Origin: Clostridiales bacterium Firm_14
Lineage (GTDB): Bacteria; Bacillota; Clostridia; Saccharofermentanales; Saccharofermentanaceae
Direction: 5' to 3'
DNA length: 64,000 nt
Assembly: GCA_001604135.1 (NCBI GenBank)
Contig: LVAT01000008.1
Location: 1-64,000, forward strand
The notes beneath the pieces are model-generated. The model saw only the letters and a list, made by a program, of their open reading frames with translations, was not told where the DNA came from and did not search any database. Position numbers and translations under genes: made by a program. This document shows positions 26,054 through 35,172 of the stretch, in pieces (the stretch's first letter is position 1; each line of letters starts with the position of its first letter).

Positions 26054-27325
26054 TTAAGCCGGCTTTGCTTCCTTCTTTTTGAACAAGAGCTTTTGCAGGA
26101 GCTTTGTAAGTTCCTGCTCACCGACACCGAGAAGGACGGATGCTGCTATTACGGCGAGCGCATATCCAAAGAACAAGGGACTGTTTGCCTTTACAGGCGT
26201 ATTTGTCTGCAGCATGAACCTGAACGCAGTGAGGGCTGCAAGGTTCATGAGGTACGTGTGGAGCGAATATTTGCCGAAGAAACGCGATACCGGATTGCTT
26301 ACGTGGTATTTCATCATGAAGATGATGACCGCAAGACCGAGGACCAGGAACAAAGGTACCTGACAGAAATATGTCTTCATCTTTTCTTCAATTCCGGGGC
26401 CGTTGCCGGACCACTCCGTCCAGTACTGGAACTTCATCTGTCCGAATGAAGACAGCTTGAAGCAGATCATGGTTATGATAAGGAGCACGGTCAGCTTAAG
26501 GACATAGAGCTTCTTGAAGAATGCCGTGATCGCCTTTTCGTAATTCGCGAAAATAAGGCCCGTAAAGAATGCGGGAGCCGAATTGACCCACCATTCGCCG
26601 CTGAACCACAGGGCCTTTTGTGCCTGCCACCAAAGAGCCTTTGAGGAAAGGGAGGGGTTAAGCCACCAGTTCTTGGCGCCATACCACCATGCGAAATGGC
26701 CGTTGTAGCAGAAACCGATTCCAAGTCCGATGATAAATACCAGAATAACCGCAAAGCATACCGGACGGTTCTTGATAAAGCGGAAGCAGAGGAAGAATAC
26801 GAGATAGAGCAGCGCGAGGACAATGGGGAACCAGGCATATTCATTCATCATGGTAAGGCCAAGGAAATTGAATATCCAGCGTTCCCTGGGAAGCTTGACG
26901 CCCGTGGCCAGCATGAGGATACCGTAGACTATAACGTTCACATAAAAGGGAAGGACTATTGCCTTAACGATCCTGTTCCTTATAAAGCCCTTGAGATAAT
27001 CCTTCTTAGTGTCAAGGCTCTTGATAAGTCCGTAGCCTGAGCAGAAAAAGAAGATCGCAACAAAATATGCGCCTGCATTTACGAAGGGTGACAGGACCTG
27101 CTTGTTCTGAAAGAGCTCTTCCTGGGATATATGGTGAAGCAGGACGCCGATGGCAGCAAAACCTCTGAGGGACTTCATCGCATCAAGGCTCGTGAAATCG
27201 TCGTTGAACTCAAGCTTTCTGCCGAACTTGTTGGTCCCTCCCCAGATGAAGAGGATCACACAGGCATAGAGCACGATCTGATCTAAGGCCGGAATGCTGA
27301 TCAGGCTTTTGAAAAACTCACTCAT
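26054..27325 (-). CDS. Acyltransferase-3 family membrane protein (OafA-like), paralog 1
   Basis: Polytopic enzyme that usually O-acylates surface glycans. About ten membrane segments are visible. The N-terminal family motif is MKSLRGFAAIGVLLHHISQE, with the Arg and the His pair expected to be functional. The track begins at GTG 27337, but GTGAGGT there is the ribosome binding site of ATG 27325 (MSEFFKSL). The 423-residue protein is clearly paralogous to the next gene, sharing WFGGEWWVNSAPAF-like and NPVSRFFGKYSLHTYLMN segments. The target glycan is unknown. Confidence 0.88.
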   Translation of the reverse strand: MSEFFKSLISIPALDQIVLYACVILFIWGGTNKFGRKLEFNDDFTSLDAMKSLRGFAAIGVLLHHISQEELFQNKQVLSPFVNAGAYFVAIFFFCSGYGLIKSLDTKKDYLKGFIRNRIVKAIVLPFYVNVIVYGILMLATGVKLPRERWIFNFLGLTMMNEYAWFPIVLALLYLVFFLCFRFIKNRPVCFAVILVFIIGLGIGFCYNGHFAWWYGAKNWWLNPSLSSKALWWQAQKALWFSGEWWVNSAPAFFTGLIFANYEKAITAFFKKLYVLKLTVLLIITMICFKLSSFGQMKFQYWTEWSGNGPGIEEKMKTYFCQVPLFLVLGLAVIIFMMKYHVSNPVSRFFGKYSLHTYLMNLAALTAFRFMLQTNTPVKANSPLFFGYALAVIAASVLLGVGEQELTKLLQKLLFKKKEAKPA

Positions 27326-27456
27326 AATGTACCTCACACGGATTCATAACAATGCGTTTATTATCGCATTACGGAAAATGCGATTAAACCCGACAAATTT
27401 CATTTCTTTAAATGATGAAAATTAAAAAGACAGCCCGGCAGGACAGTCTTTGTTGG

Positions 27457-28935
27457 TTATTTCTTCGATTTCTTCTTTTTCTTCTTCGGTTTTTCCTTTA
27501 AGGAAGTCTCTTCGACAGTCTCGTAAGCCGATACGGATTCGGCAGCAGAAAGTCCTAATTCCGCTTCTTTCCTGAACATAGACATCTTTCTGGCGTACTT
27601 GTCATCTGCATCGTCGAGCAGTGAGATCCTCGTAACGGGTTCCTCTACGGCTTTCCTGCCGCCGAAGAGCAACTCCTGTACACGGGTCGTGATCTTATAT
27701 TCCATTACACCGAATGCGACGGTGAAGATTATTACGCCGACCGCAAAAACAAAGAGGTTGTTGTATCTGCCTCCCATATAGAAGGGCGATCCTTCGAAGT
27801 TGAACTCAAGGAATCTGAGCAGCGTGATCGCTGCGAGGTTCATGAGGTAAGTATGAAGCGAGTACTTGCCGAAGAAACGGCTTATCGGGTTGCTTACGTG
27901 ATACTTCATGAGGAAGATGAAGATCGTGACGGGCAGGATCAGGAACAAAGGAACCTGGCAGAAATACGTAGCGATCTTATTGCCGATCTCGGGCCCCTTC
28001 AGATTGAATTCCGTCCAGTAACCGAACTTTGACTGACCGAAGTCGGAGAGGGCAAAGCACAATTCCGTTATGAGAACGAGGAGGAAGAAACGCTTCCAGT
28101 AATTCTGCTTGAAGAAGGCAACGATCTTTTCCTCGTAATGTGCGAAAACAATACCAGTAAGGAATGCCGGAGCTGAGTTGACCCACCATTCGCCGTGGAA
28201 CCAGAAAACCTTCTCCTTCATCCACCATGTGGCTTCATTCGTGAAGTAGTATTCGCTGCACCACCAGTTGTTGGGACCTGTCCACCAAGCACAGTGGCCT
28301 TCGATCATACAGCCTATTCCCATGAGGATTATGAATGCAAAGATAACTGCAAAGCGTGTCTTGGGGAGCTTGAAGAGACGGAAAGTAACGAAGAACAGGA
28401 GATAAAGAATAGCCAGCACAATGGGGAACCATGCATACTGGTTCATCATCGTAAATCCCGTGAGATTGAAGATCCACTGCTCTTTTTCCATGGGGAGTCT
28501 TACGAGCGCAATGAACAGCCCGTAGATCAGGACGTCAACATAAAAGGGAACGATGATCGACTTAACGATCCTCTTCTTGATAAAGCCTTTAAGATAATCG
28601 GGCTTTGAATTAAAACTCTTCAAAAGACCGAAGCCTGAAGCAAAGAAGAAGATGGATACAAAATAAGCACCTGCATTAACAAAGGGAAGAAGGATGCCTT
28701 CCTGCTGGAAGACCTGTTCCTGAGATATGTGGTGGAGGATTACGCCGATGGCGGCAAAACCTCTTAAGGACTTCATCGCGTCGAGACTTAAGAAGTCGTC
28801 ATTGAATTCATTTTTCTTGAATAACTTATTCGATCTGCCCCAAACGAATATATAAACAAAAGCGATCGCAACGATGAAATCTGCTATATTCCACCAATGG
28901 ATCTCGTTTGTATGACCAAACAAAAAGCTGAGCAT
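27457..28935 (-). CDS. Acyltransferase-3 family membrane protein (OafA-like), paralog 2
   Basis: Same architecture as paralog 1: an N-terminal membrane segment, MKSLRGFAAIGVILHHISQE, and ISRFFGKYSLHTYLMNLAA near the end. At 492 residues it has about 60 extra at the C-terminus, a cytosolic tail that ends in a run of Lys (KPKKKKKKSKK). GGGGGTG stands ten bases before the ATG. It lies upstream of paralog 1 on the same strand (~130-bp gap), so the pair looks like a tandem duplication, and it is divergent from rfbA. Confidence 0.88.
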   Translation of the reverse strand: MLSFLFGHTNEIHWWNIADFIVAIAFVYIFVWGRSNKLFKKNEFNDDFLSLDAMKSLRGFAAIGVILHHISQEQVFQQEGILLPFVNAGAYFVSIFFFASGFGLLKSFNSKPDYLKGFIKKRIVKSIIVPFYVDVLIYGLFIALVRLPMEKEQWIFNLTGFTMMNQYAWFPIVLAILYLLFFVTFRLFKLPKTRFAVIFAFIILMGIGCMIEGHCAWWTGPNNWWCSEYYFTNEATWWMKEKVFWFHGEWWVNSAPAFLTGIVFAHYEEKIVAFFKQNYWKRFFLLVLITELCFALSDFGQSKFGYWTEFNLKGPEIGNKIATYFCQVPLFLILPVTIFIFLMKYHVSNPISRFFGKYSLHTYLMNLAAITLLRFLEFNFEGSPFYMGGRYNNLFVFAVGVIIFTVAFGVMEYKITTRVQELLFGGRKAVEEPVTRISLLDDADDKYARKMSMFRKEAELGLSAAESVSAYETVEETSLKEKPKKKKKKSKK

Positions 28936-28968
28936 GGTTTACTTTCACCCCCAAAATCAATGTTCATA

Positions 28969-28998
28969 TTGTCGCACAACGGAGTAATATTGTATATT
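28969..28998 (+). promoter_or_regulatory. Candidate rfbA promoter in the divergent gap
   Basis: TTGTCG (28969-28974), 18-bp spacer, TATATT (28993-28998). The -35 is weak. The gap is bounded by CACCCCCAA (28946-28954) and TTGGGGGTG (29025-29033), which are the ribosome binding regions of the two divergent genes. Confidence 0.4.
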
Positions 28999-29037
28999 TA
29001 TATTATCAACAGTTTTTTAATAACTTGGGGGTGCAAT

Positions 29038-29904
29038 ATGAAAGGAATCATTTTGGCGGCAGGCAAGGGTACACGTCTCTATCCTATTACGAAGCCCGTA
29101 TGTAAGCCGTTACTTCCTGTTTACGACAAGCCTATGATCTACTATCCGCTTTCTGTTCTCATGGAAGCCGGAATCAAGGATATTCTCGTTATTACTCCGC
29201 CGGACGACACAAAGCCGTTCGTTGACCTCTTGGGTGACGGATCCCAGCTCGGCATTTCGATCAAGTACATGGAGCAGGATGTTCCGAGAGGAATCGCAGA
29301 TGCTTTCATCATCGCTAAGGACTTCATCGGAACCGATTCAGTCTGCCTCGCTTTGGGCGATAACATCTTCTACGGTCCTTTCTTCAGAAGAAAGCTCAGG
29401 ACAGCTGGAAGAAATGAAGAGGGCGCAGTTATCTTCGGTTACTATGTTTCAGACCCCAGAGCTTTCGGCGTAGTTGAATTTGATGCAGACGGCAAGGCCG
29501 TATCCATCGAAGAGAAGCCTAGACACCCCAAGTCAAATTACATCGTTCCGGGCCTTTATTTCTACGATAATCAGGTCGTCGACATCGCTTCAAAGATCCA
29601 GCCTTCCGCAAGAGGCGAGCTCGAGATCACTTCCGTAAATGAGGAATACCTGAGAAGAGGTCAGCTCCACGTTATCCCGTTAGGCAAGGAATTCTCATGG
29701 TTCGATGCAGGCAACCCGGACAGCCTTTATGAAGCGGCCGGTTCCATCAGGGCAGCTCAGAGATCCGGAAGAATGATCGGATGCTTGGAAGAAATCTCAT
29801 GGCACAACAGATGGATCGAGAAGGATCAGTTCCTTGAGATCGCTCATTCCATGTCCAAGACAAATTACGGCCAGTATCTTGAGTCTTTGGGCGAGGAGAT
29901 CTGA
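29038..29904 (+). CDS. rfbA: Glucose-1-phosphate thymidylyltransferase
   Basis: Makes dTDP-glucose from glucose-1-phosphate and dTTP, the entry to dTDP-rhamnose and related sugars. The nucleotide-binding loop LAAGKGTRLYPITKP and KPLLPVYDKPMIYYPL open the protein; LGDNIFYG and YFYDNQVVDIA follow. Length 288, typical. The track's start at 28897 is too early; ATG 29038 follows GGGGGTG. rfbB, rfbC and rfbD are not next to it, so the rest of the pathway lies elsewhere. Ends in a strong terminator. Confidence 0.94.
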   Translation: MKGIILAAGKGTRLYPITKPVCKPLLPVYDKPMIYYPLSVLMEAGIKDILVITPPDDTKPFVDLLGDGSQLGISIKYMEQDVPRGIADAFIIAKDFIGTDSVCLALGDNIFYGPFFRRKLRTAGRNEEGAVIFGYYVSDPRAFGVVEFDADGKAVSIEEKPRHPKSNYIVPGLYFYDNQVVDIASKIQPSARGELEITSVNEEYLRRGQLHVIPLGKEFSWFDAGNPDSLYEAAGSIRAAQRSGRMIGCLEEISWHNRWIEKDQFLEIAHSMSKTNYGQYLESLGEEI

Positions 29905-29950
29905 TATAGGATCCTCCTATTCGATTTTCCCGGTATAGAATGTTATAATT

Positions 29951-29983
29951 GACATATGTCGTTTTCACGGCATATGTCTTTTT
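29951..29983 (+). terminator. Terminator of rfbA
   Basis: GACATATGTCGT and ACGGCATATGTC form a 12-bp stem (one T-G pair) with a TTTC loop, followed by TTTTT. Confidence 0.9.
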
Positions 29984-30000
29984 GTTAGGAGTTGCTGATA

Positions 30001-30354
30001 ATGCCAAGGCCGGTAAGAGTCAGAAGAGTTTGTGAGGAGCCTAAATACACGAGATTTGTGCCTACGGGCGCGGATCAGATCGACGCTCAAGTCTTAACCA
30101 TCGAAGAGTATGAAGTCATCCGTCACGTGGATTATCAGAAAATGACGCACGAGGAGTGCGCACGGCAGATGGCTATTTCCAGAACGACCGTAACGGAGAT
30201 CTATGAGACGGCGAGATTTAAGATCGCCGATTCCCTGATCAACGGAAAGACATTATGTATCGAGGGCGGCAATTACAGAGTTTGCGAAGGCCACGAGTGC
30301 TGTAACGCAAAGGGCAGTCCCTGCAGTAACGAAGACTGCAGACATGATGAATAA
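30001..30354 (+). CDS. UPF0251 (DUF134) protein, putative HTH regulator with a Cys-rich tail
   Basis: Family of small proteins with a sigma-70 region 4-like helix-turn-helix. The N-terminus MPRPVRVRRVCEEP is the family signature; the helix-turn-helix lies in the segment HEECARQMAISRTTVTEIYE. The C-terminus is cysteine-rich (CEGHECCNAKGSPC, then CRHD) and could hold a metal or sense redox. Length 117. AGGAG precedes ATG 30001 by nine bases. trxA follows after 12 bases, which supports a redox link. No target is known. Confidence 0.88.
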   Translation: MPRPVRVRRVCEEPKYTRFVPTGADQIDAQVLTIEEYEVIRHVDYQKMTHEECARQMAISRTTVTEIYETARFKIADSLINGKTLCIEGGNYRVCEGHECCNAKGSPCSNEDCRHDE

Positions 30355-30366
30355 AGGAGAAAAGAC

Positions 30367-30687
30367 ATGGCTGAGATTATCTTAGATGACAGCAATTTTG
30401 AAGCAGAGGTATTGAACAGTGACCTCCCCGTACTCGTTGATTTCTGGGCTCCCTGGTGCGGTCCCTGCAAGATGTTAGGTCCCGTCATCGCAGCTATTGC
30501 CGAGAAGTACGACGGTAAGATCAAGGTAGGTAAGTACAATGTTGATGATTCAACAGAATATGCTGAGAAATACTATGTTGAGAGCATTCCTGCGGTTAAG
30601 ATCTTCAAGGGCGGCGAGATCGTAAACGAATCAATGGGTTTTGTTCCCCAGCCCAAGATAGAGGCTCTTATCGAAGAGATACTCTGA
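30367..30687 (+). CDS. trxA: Thioredoxin
   Basis: Cytosolic thiol-disulfide oxidoreductase with the canonical active site WCGPC (Cys31, Cys34) in VDFWAPWCGPCKM, and the cis-proline in SIPAVKIF. 106 residues, standard. AAAGGAGAAA precedes the ATG. It shares a transcript with the UPF0251 gene and converges with the radical SAM gene. Confidence 0.96.
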   Translation: MAEIILDDSNFEAEVLNSDLPVLVDFWAPWCGPCKMLGPVIAAIAEKYDGKIKVGKYNVDDSTEYAEKYYVESIPAVKIFKGGEIVNESMGFVPQPKIEALIEEIL

Positions 30688-30702
30688 CAGGCTGACCAAA
30701 AG

Positions 30703-30745
30703 TTGAAAAACAGGATCCCGGCTTCACACATTGAAGTCCGGGATC
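30703..30745 (-). terminator. Terminator of the radical SAM gene, overlapping its 3' end
   Basis: GATCCCGG and CCGGGATC enclose a second TTCA/TGAA stem. Read on the minus strand the stem is followed by CTGTTTTTC. The stop codon of the gene lies in the loop. The + side has a poor T-run, so termination of trxA here would be weaker. Confidence 0.65.
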
Positions 30746-31614
30746 ATTTCATTTCCGGACGATTCATATTCCTGTATAAAGGCATTTGTCTGGCCCTTTG
30801 AAGCGAGATAATCTGCCAGAGTGTCGCACATCCTTTTCGAAGGCTTGCCTGCGAGCTTTCCGGTGCAGGAAGGCATCGGCGTGTACTGGCTCATAAGGCT
30901 TATGAAGATCCTGTTTCCGTATCTGGATGTCAGGTAATCTATCACGTGCTTGGAATCGAAAAGTCCGCCCGGCAGTATCAGGTGTCTTACGATGACGCCT
31001 TTTTTGAGCAGTCCGTCTGAGCCCATAACGATGTCTCCGGTCTGTCTTACCATCTCGTCAATCGCGCTGCAGCATACGCTGAAGTAGTCAGGAGCGTGCG
31101 AGTATTCCGAAGAGAACTTGGATGAGAAATATTTCATGTCGGGCATGTAGATGTCTACGAGCCCGTCGAAAAGCCTTAACGCCGACACGAGATTATAGCC
31201 GGAACAGTTGACCGCGACGGGAATATTGAGACCAGATGCCTTTGCGAGCGATATCGATTCTGCAACAACCGGTGCGAAGTGCATGGGAGTTACGAGATTG
31301 ATGTTATTGGCGCCCTGATCCTGAAGCTTCAGGTAAGCGTCAGAGAGTTTATCAGCATCCATCTTCATGCCGAAGCCCGTGGGGCCTCTCGAGATGGTAT
31401 AGTTCTGGCAGAATACGCAGCCTAAGCTGCAGCCTTCGAAGAAAACCGTGCCGCTGCCTTTTGTTCCAGATATTACCGGTTCCTCGCCGTAGTGGAGCTT
31501 GATAAGGTTGACCACCGGGTATCCGGGCATTCTGCAGAAGCCGGTCTTGCCGGTTGTTCTGTCGGCGCCGCAGCGCCTCGGGCACAGATTGCAGTTCTCA
31601 AACAGGTTTTTCAT
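30724..31614 (-). CDS. Radical SAM protein, PflX/COG1313 family
   Basis: 4Fe-4S radical SAM enzyme similar to pyruvate formate-lyase-activating proteins. The SAM cluster motif CX3CX2C is in FFEGCSLGCVFCQN. An N-terminal block CNLCPRRCG plus GFCRMPGYP adds four cysteines, as usual for this group. The later VTPMHFAPVV and MPDMKYFSS fit the barrel. Length 296. Substrate unknown; no glycyl-radical enzyme is adjacent. It converges on trxA and diverges from purF. Confidence 0.88.
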   Translation of the reverse strand: MKNLFENCNLCPRRCGADRTTGKTGFCRMPGYPVVNLIKLHYGEEPVISGTKGSGTVFFEGCSLGCVFCQNYTISRGPTGFGMKMDADKLSDAYLKLQDQGANNINLVTPMHFAPVVAESISLAKASGLNIPVAVNCSGYNLVSALRLFDGLVDIYMPDMKYFSSKFSSEYSHAPDYFSVCCSAIDEMVRQTGDIVMGSDGLLKKGVIVRHLILPGGLFDSKHVIDYLTSRYGNRIFISLMSQYTPMPSCTGKLAGKPSKRMCDTLADYLASKGQTNAFIQEYESSGNEMIPDFNV

Positions 31615-31724
31615 AACTTTAATATTCTACTACCAACTGAAGTTTCCGTTGTTATAGCCAACTAAAGACATGAACATGTCATTAAAATACAGACATTTTA
31701 CCGCATATCTGTATACAAGTCTGA

Positions 31725-31733
31725 TGATAAAAT
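31725..31733 (+). promoter_or_regulatory. Extended -10 for a probable leaderless purF transcript
   Basis: TGATAAAAT is an extended -10 ending seven bases before ATG 31740, with no ribosome binding site. Upstream, ATACAGA (31687-31693) and TCTGTAT (31708-31714) form an inverted repeat over the -35 region, and GACATGAACATGTC lies at about 31667. Either could be an operator. Confidence 0.4.
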
Positions 31734-31739
31734 CTATGC

Positions 31740-33095
31740 ATGGCCATACATGAAGAATGCGGAATATTCGGAATTCACGGGAGTAAGTACTCTGCCAGTG
31801 ATGTTTATTACGGACTTTTCAGTCTCCAGCACAGGGGACAGGAGAGCTGTGGTATTGCTACAAATGATGATGCCTCCATTGAGTGCGTCAAGGGAATGGG
31901 ACTTGTCAGTGATGTATTGAGCAGCGACAAGATCAGTAATCTCAAAGGCGATATCGCAATAGGTCACGTAAGGTATTCCACAGCAGGCGGAAGCGTTCCG
32001 GAGAACGCACAGCCTATCGTTACCCAGTATTCAAAGGGAACACTTTCCATCGCACATAACGGAAATCTTACCAATGCGAACGAGCTTAAAAGAGAGCTTG
32101 AGGACAAAGGTGCTATCTTCCATACGACCACCGATTCGGAGGTCATCGCATATCTCATTGCACAGAAGAGATCTTCTAATCCTTCGGTTGAAGAAGCCGT
32201 CAAGGAAGTAATGGGTATCATCAAAGGCGGATATGCTCTTCTTGTCATGAGCCCCAGAAAGCTTATAGCGGCAAGAGATCCCTTCGGCTTAAAACCTCTC
32301 GTTATGGGTAAATTGGATGACGCGGTCATCTTCTGTTCCGAGACATGCGCATTAGAAGCCGTCGGTGCGAGATACTTAAGAGACATTGAACCCGGCGAGA
32401 TCGTCATCGTGGAGAACGGTGAGGTCAGATCCATTGATTCCGGATTAAAGCGTCCCATGAAGAAATGTGTTTTCGAGTATATCTATTTCGCCAGACCGGA
32501 TTCTGTAATTGACGGTATCTCTGTTGCAGCCGCAAGAAGAGAAGCGGGCAGGATCCTTGCAAGGAAGCATCCTTGCGAGTGCGATATAGTAATCGGTGTG
32601 CCCGAATCGGGGATCGATGCCGCATTAGGTTTTGCGGCAGAGTCGGGCATTACTTATGAGAAGGGATTCGTTAAGAATTCCTATGTAGGAAGAACGTTCA
32701 TCAAGCCATCCCAGGAACAGCGTAAACAGGCGGTTAAGATCAAGCTTAACCCTATCTCGGCTGTCGTTAACGGCAAGAGAGTAGTAATTATCGACGATTC
32801 GATCGTCAGAGGAAATACGATCGCTAACCAGGTCAATATGTTAAGAAATGCGGGAGCCACTGAGGTTCACGTAAGGATCAGTTCACCGCCGTTTATGCAT
32901 CCCTGTTATTACGGAACGGATGTGCCGGACGAGGACTATCTGATCGCATGCCAGCACACGATCCCTGAGATCTGTGAGATAATCGGTGCTGATTCTTTGG
33001 GCTATCTGAAGCCTGAGGATCTGAACGATATGCTTGGCGGTGACGATTTCAGATATTGTGACGCCTGCTTCACAGGGGATTATCCGGAGAGATAA
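31740..33095 (+). CDS. purF: Amidophosphoribosyltransferase
   Basis: First enzyme of purine synthesis, making phosphoribosylamine from PRPP and glutamine. The Ntn glutaminase domain begins at Cys7 after the short leader MAIHEE and continues CGIFGIHG; RYSTAGGS and HNGNLTNANEL follow. The phosphoribosyltransferase domain has the PRPP motif VVIIDDSIVRGNT. Length 451. Of the purine genes only purC (in the his operon) is also in the window. The 12-bp gap to the transglutaminase-like gene downstream suggests co-transcription with a surface gene, which is odd. Confidence 0.95.
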   Translation: MAIHEECGIFGIHGSKYSASDVYYGLFSLQHRGQESCGIATNDDASIECVKGMGLVSDVLSSDKISNLKGDIAIGHVRYSTAGGSVPENAQPIVTQYSKGTLSIAHNGNLTNANELKRELEDKGAIFHTTTDSEVIAYLIAQKRSSNPSVEEAVKEVMGIIKGGYALLVMSPRKLIAARDPFGLKPLVMGKLDDAVIFCSETCALEAVGARYLRDIEPGEIVIVENGEVRSIDSGLKRPMKKCVFEYIYFARPDSVIDGISVAAARREAGRILARKHPCECDIVIGVPESGIDAALGFAAESGITYEKGFVKNSYVGRTFIKPSQEQRKQAVKIKLNPISAVVNGKRVVIIDDSIVRGNTIANQVNMLRNAGATEVHVRISSPPFMHPCYYGTDVPDEDYLIACQHTIPEICEIIGADSLGYLKPEDLNDMLGGDDFRYCDACFTGDYPER

Positions 33096-33107
33096 GAGGG
33101 CCGAAAG

Positions 33108-35168
33108 ATGCCAGATAACAGGGGACAAAGACATCCGAATGTCAGATCAGCTGATTCTGCAGTCGTTAAGGCTGTAGAGCATCAGGCTGCTCTTGAGCGC
33201 CAGGCTCAGCAGAGGCAGGAACAGGCCCGCCTTGCAAGGAACCAGGCGATGCCCCAGCGCATGCCCAGACCTGCGAATGTAACAAGACCCACATATCAGC
33301 GTCCGGCCCAGGCTATGCCCCAGAGACAGGCACAGCCCATGCAGCGTCAGCAGCAGCCCATGAATGTCAGGCAGCCTATGCCCCAGCAGCGTCCGGTTCA
33401 GGCAATGCCTCAGAGACAGGCGCAGCCCATGCCGCAGCGTCAGGCCAGACCTGCAGCAGGTCAGACTCAGGGCCAGGCTGTCCTCCGCCGTGAGGCTCAG
33501 CCCTATGTGCAGCCGGTCATGCAGCCTGTACCCCAGCGCCTGCAGATCCCTCAGCAGCAAAGGCCCGCAAACCAGGAAATGCCTGTTCTTCATACATCAA
33601 CACAGCAGCTTAATACAAGGATGCCTGTTCCACATCTTCCGGTACAGTCACCCAATGCAAATATGCCGGTAGTGCGTTCTGTACCCCAGAACGCTGCCAT
33701 GCCCCGTCATCTTTCGAATCCCAAGGAAGAAAAGAAGTCTCTCGAACCTTTAATGAGAGAGGTTCAGTATGAGGAGACTGATGAAGACGGCATCGTTGAA
33801 GTTGATTCCGAGTTTGAGGAATTTGACGACGATGAAGAAGAGGAAGTTGTAGAGAAAAAGCACCGCAAGGCACGTGAACCGAAGCAGAGAAAGCACAGAT
33901 ATCTACCTTATCTTATAATCCTCTTTCTCGAGATCATTTTCGCCGGTGCGGCAGTATGGGCCATTACGGTATTCAACGAGGATACAGATCTCATCGTTAC
34001 CCAGAACACGATCGAAGCAGGATCTTCTGCCGATCTCTCAATGTTCCTTACGGGCAATGCTAGATTCCCTGAGTATGTATCCTGCAATCTGGATTTTTCG
34101 ACAGTTAATTACGTTCTTCCGCAGACGATCAGATTTACGATCAGAATGTATGGCGTGAATTTCCCCTGCGTTCTCGAGATCGTTGATACGACACCGCCTA
34201 CAGCAGAAGCAGTGCCTCACGAGATGTTCTCGATCGATGCGATTCCGCCTGTAGAAGAGTGTGTTAAGAACGTTTATGACCTTAACGACGTAACGGTAAA
34301 GTGGAAGGAAGTTCCTGACATTTCCGGCGGCGGAAACATTATTGCAAAAGCATCCGTTACGGATTCATCCGGCAACGAGACCATTGTCGATGTTCCTTTC
34401 AATGTAACTAAGGACTCTGTTGCTCCTGTCATCGAAGGAACAAAGGACATCGAAGCATTTGTCGGTGATGCAATCACATACAGAAATGAAGTAACGGTAA
34501 CAGATGACCTTGATCCCAACCCCAAGCTTGAGATAGATACGAGCAAGGTTAACTCGAAAGAGGCCGGAACTTACGAAGTTATTTACAGAGCAACGGACTT
34601 CACGGGCAACACTACCGAAGTCACGATCAAGCTCAAGCTCGAGAAGAAGCCTAAGACTTATGTCGATCCGTCGACGGTAGAAAACGAGGCCAAGAAGATC
34701 CTTAATAAGATCACAAAACCCGGCATGAGCGACATGGAGAAGGCTCTCCAGATCACATGGTGGGTAAGATATAACATAAATTACGTACAAAGGGCCGATA
34801 ACTCTTCCTGGACGAGAGCAGCATATGACGGACTCGTTAAGAGACAGGGCAACTGCTACAACTTTGCTATGACTGCAAAGGCGCTTTTCGATGCCGCAGG
34901 AATCGAGAACATGATCATCACGAGAGAGCCGTTTATCTACCACGGTCACTATTGGAATTACATCAACATTGACGGCGAGTGGTATCACTGCGACTCCACA
35001 CCGAGAAAGAAATATAACAGCTACTTCTTCATGTATACGACAAAGGAATTGAAAAACTTTTGGCATAACGGCTGGAATGGGTATAATTTTAAAGAGGAGA
35101 AGTACCCTAAGTCGGCTACCAAGTCGGTACAAAGCAAGATCAATTACGGGGCTCACAAACTAAAGTAG
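33108..35168 (+). CDS. TglA: membrane-anchored transglutaminase-like protein with a P/Q/M-rich N-terminal tail
   Basis: 686 residues. Residues 1-215 are low complexity with repeated PQRQAQPM-like units. An acidic stretch (about 216-250) and a basic cluster lead to one membrane segment (about 266-288), so by the positive-inside rule the tail is cytoplasmic and the rest is outside. An Ig-like region begins TIEAGSSADLSMF, with a second beta domain containing VTDDLDPNPKLEIDTSKV. The transglutaminase-core domain (about 520-670) has triad Cys583 (GNCYNFA), His614 (GHYWNY) and Asp629 (WYHCDST). Whether it is a transglutaminase, protease or amidase cannot be read. AGAGGG precedes the ATG, 12 bases after purF. 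First of six paralogs. Confidence 0.85.
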   Translation: MPDNRGQRHPNVRSADSAVVKAVEHQAALERQAQQRQEQARLARNQAMPQRMPRPANVTRPTYQRPAQAMPQRQAQPMQRQQQPMNVRQPMPQQRPVQAMPQRQAQPMPQRQARPAAGQTQGQAVLRREAQPYVQPVMQPVPQRLQIPQQQRPANQEMPVLHTSTQQLNTRMPVPHLPVQSPNANMPVVRSVPQNAAMPRHLSNPKEEKKSLEPLMREVQYEETDEDGIVEVDSEFEEFDDDEEEEVVEKKHRKAREPKQRKHRYLPYLIILFLEIIFAGAAVWAITVFNEDTDLIVTQNTIEAGSSADLSMFLTGNARFPEYVSCNLDFSTVNYVLPQTIRFTIRMYGVNFPCVLEIVDTTPPTAEAVPHEMFSIDAIPPVEECVKNVYDLNDVTVKWKEVPDISGGGNIIAKASVTDSSGNETIVDVPFNVTKDSVAPVIEGTKDIEAFVGDAITYRNEVTVTDDLDPNPKLEIDTSKVNSKEAGTYEVIYRATDFTGNTTEVTIKLKLEKKPKTYVDPSTVENEAKKILNKITKPGMSDMEKALQITWWVRYNINYVQRADNSSWTRAAYDGLVKRQGNCYNFAMTAKALFDAAGIENMIITREPFIYHGHYWNYINIDGEWYHCDSTPRKKYNSYFFMYTTKELKNFWHNGWNGYNFKEEKYPKSATKSVQSKINYGAHKLK
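33290..33480 (+). repeat. Degenerate tandem repeat in tglA coding the P/Q/M-rich tail
   Basis: Units such as CAGGCTATGCCCCAGAGACA and CAGGCAATGCCTCAGAGACA recur with third-base changes, encoding QAMPQRQAQPM. The units have diverged synonymously, so the peptide pattern seems selected rather than freshly duplicated. Confidence 0.7.
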
Positions 35169-35172
35169 CAGC

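Noticed and set aside
28897-29037. N-terminal extension of RfbA from the track start
   Set aside because: It overlaps the divergent gene's start and the promoter gap. ATG 29038 gives the normal RfbA N-terminus.
33147-33593. 148-aa minus-strand ORF rich in Leu, Gly and His
   Set aside because: It is the mirror of the tglA repeat tail; there is no start signal.
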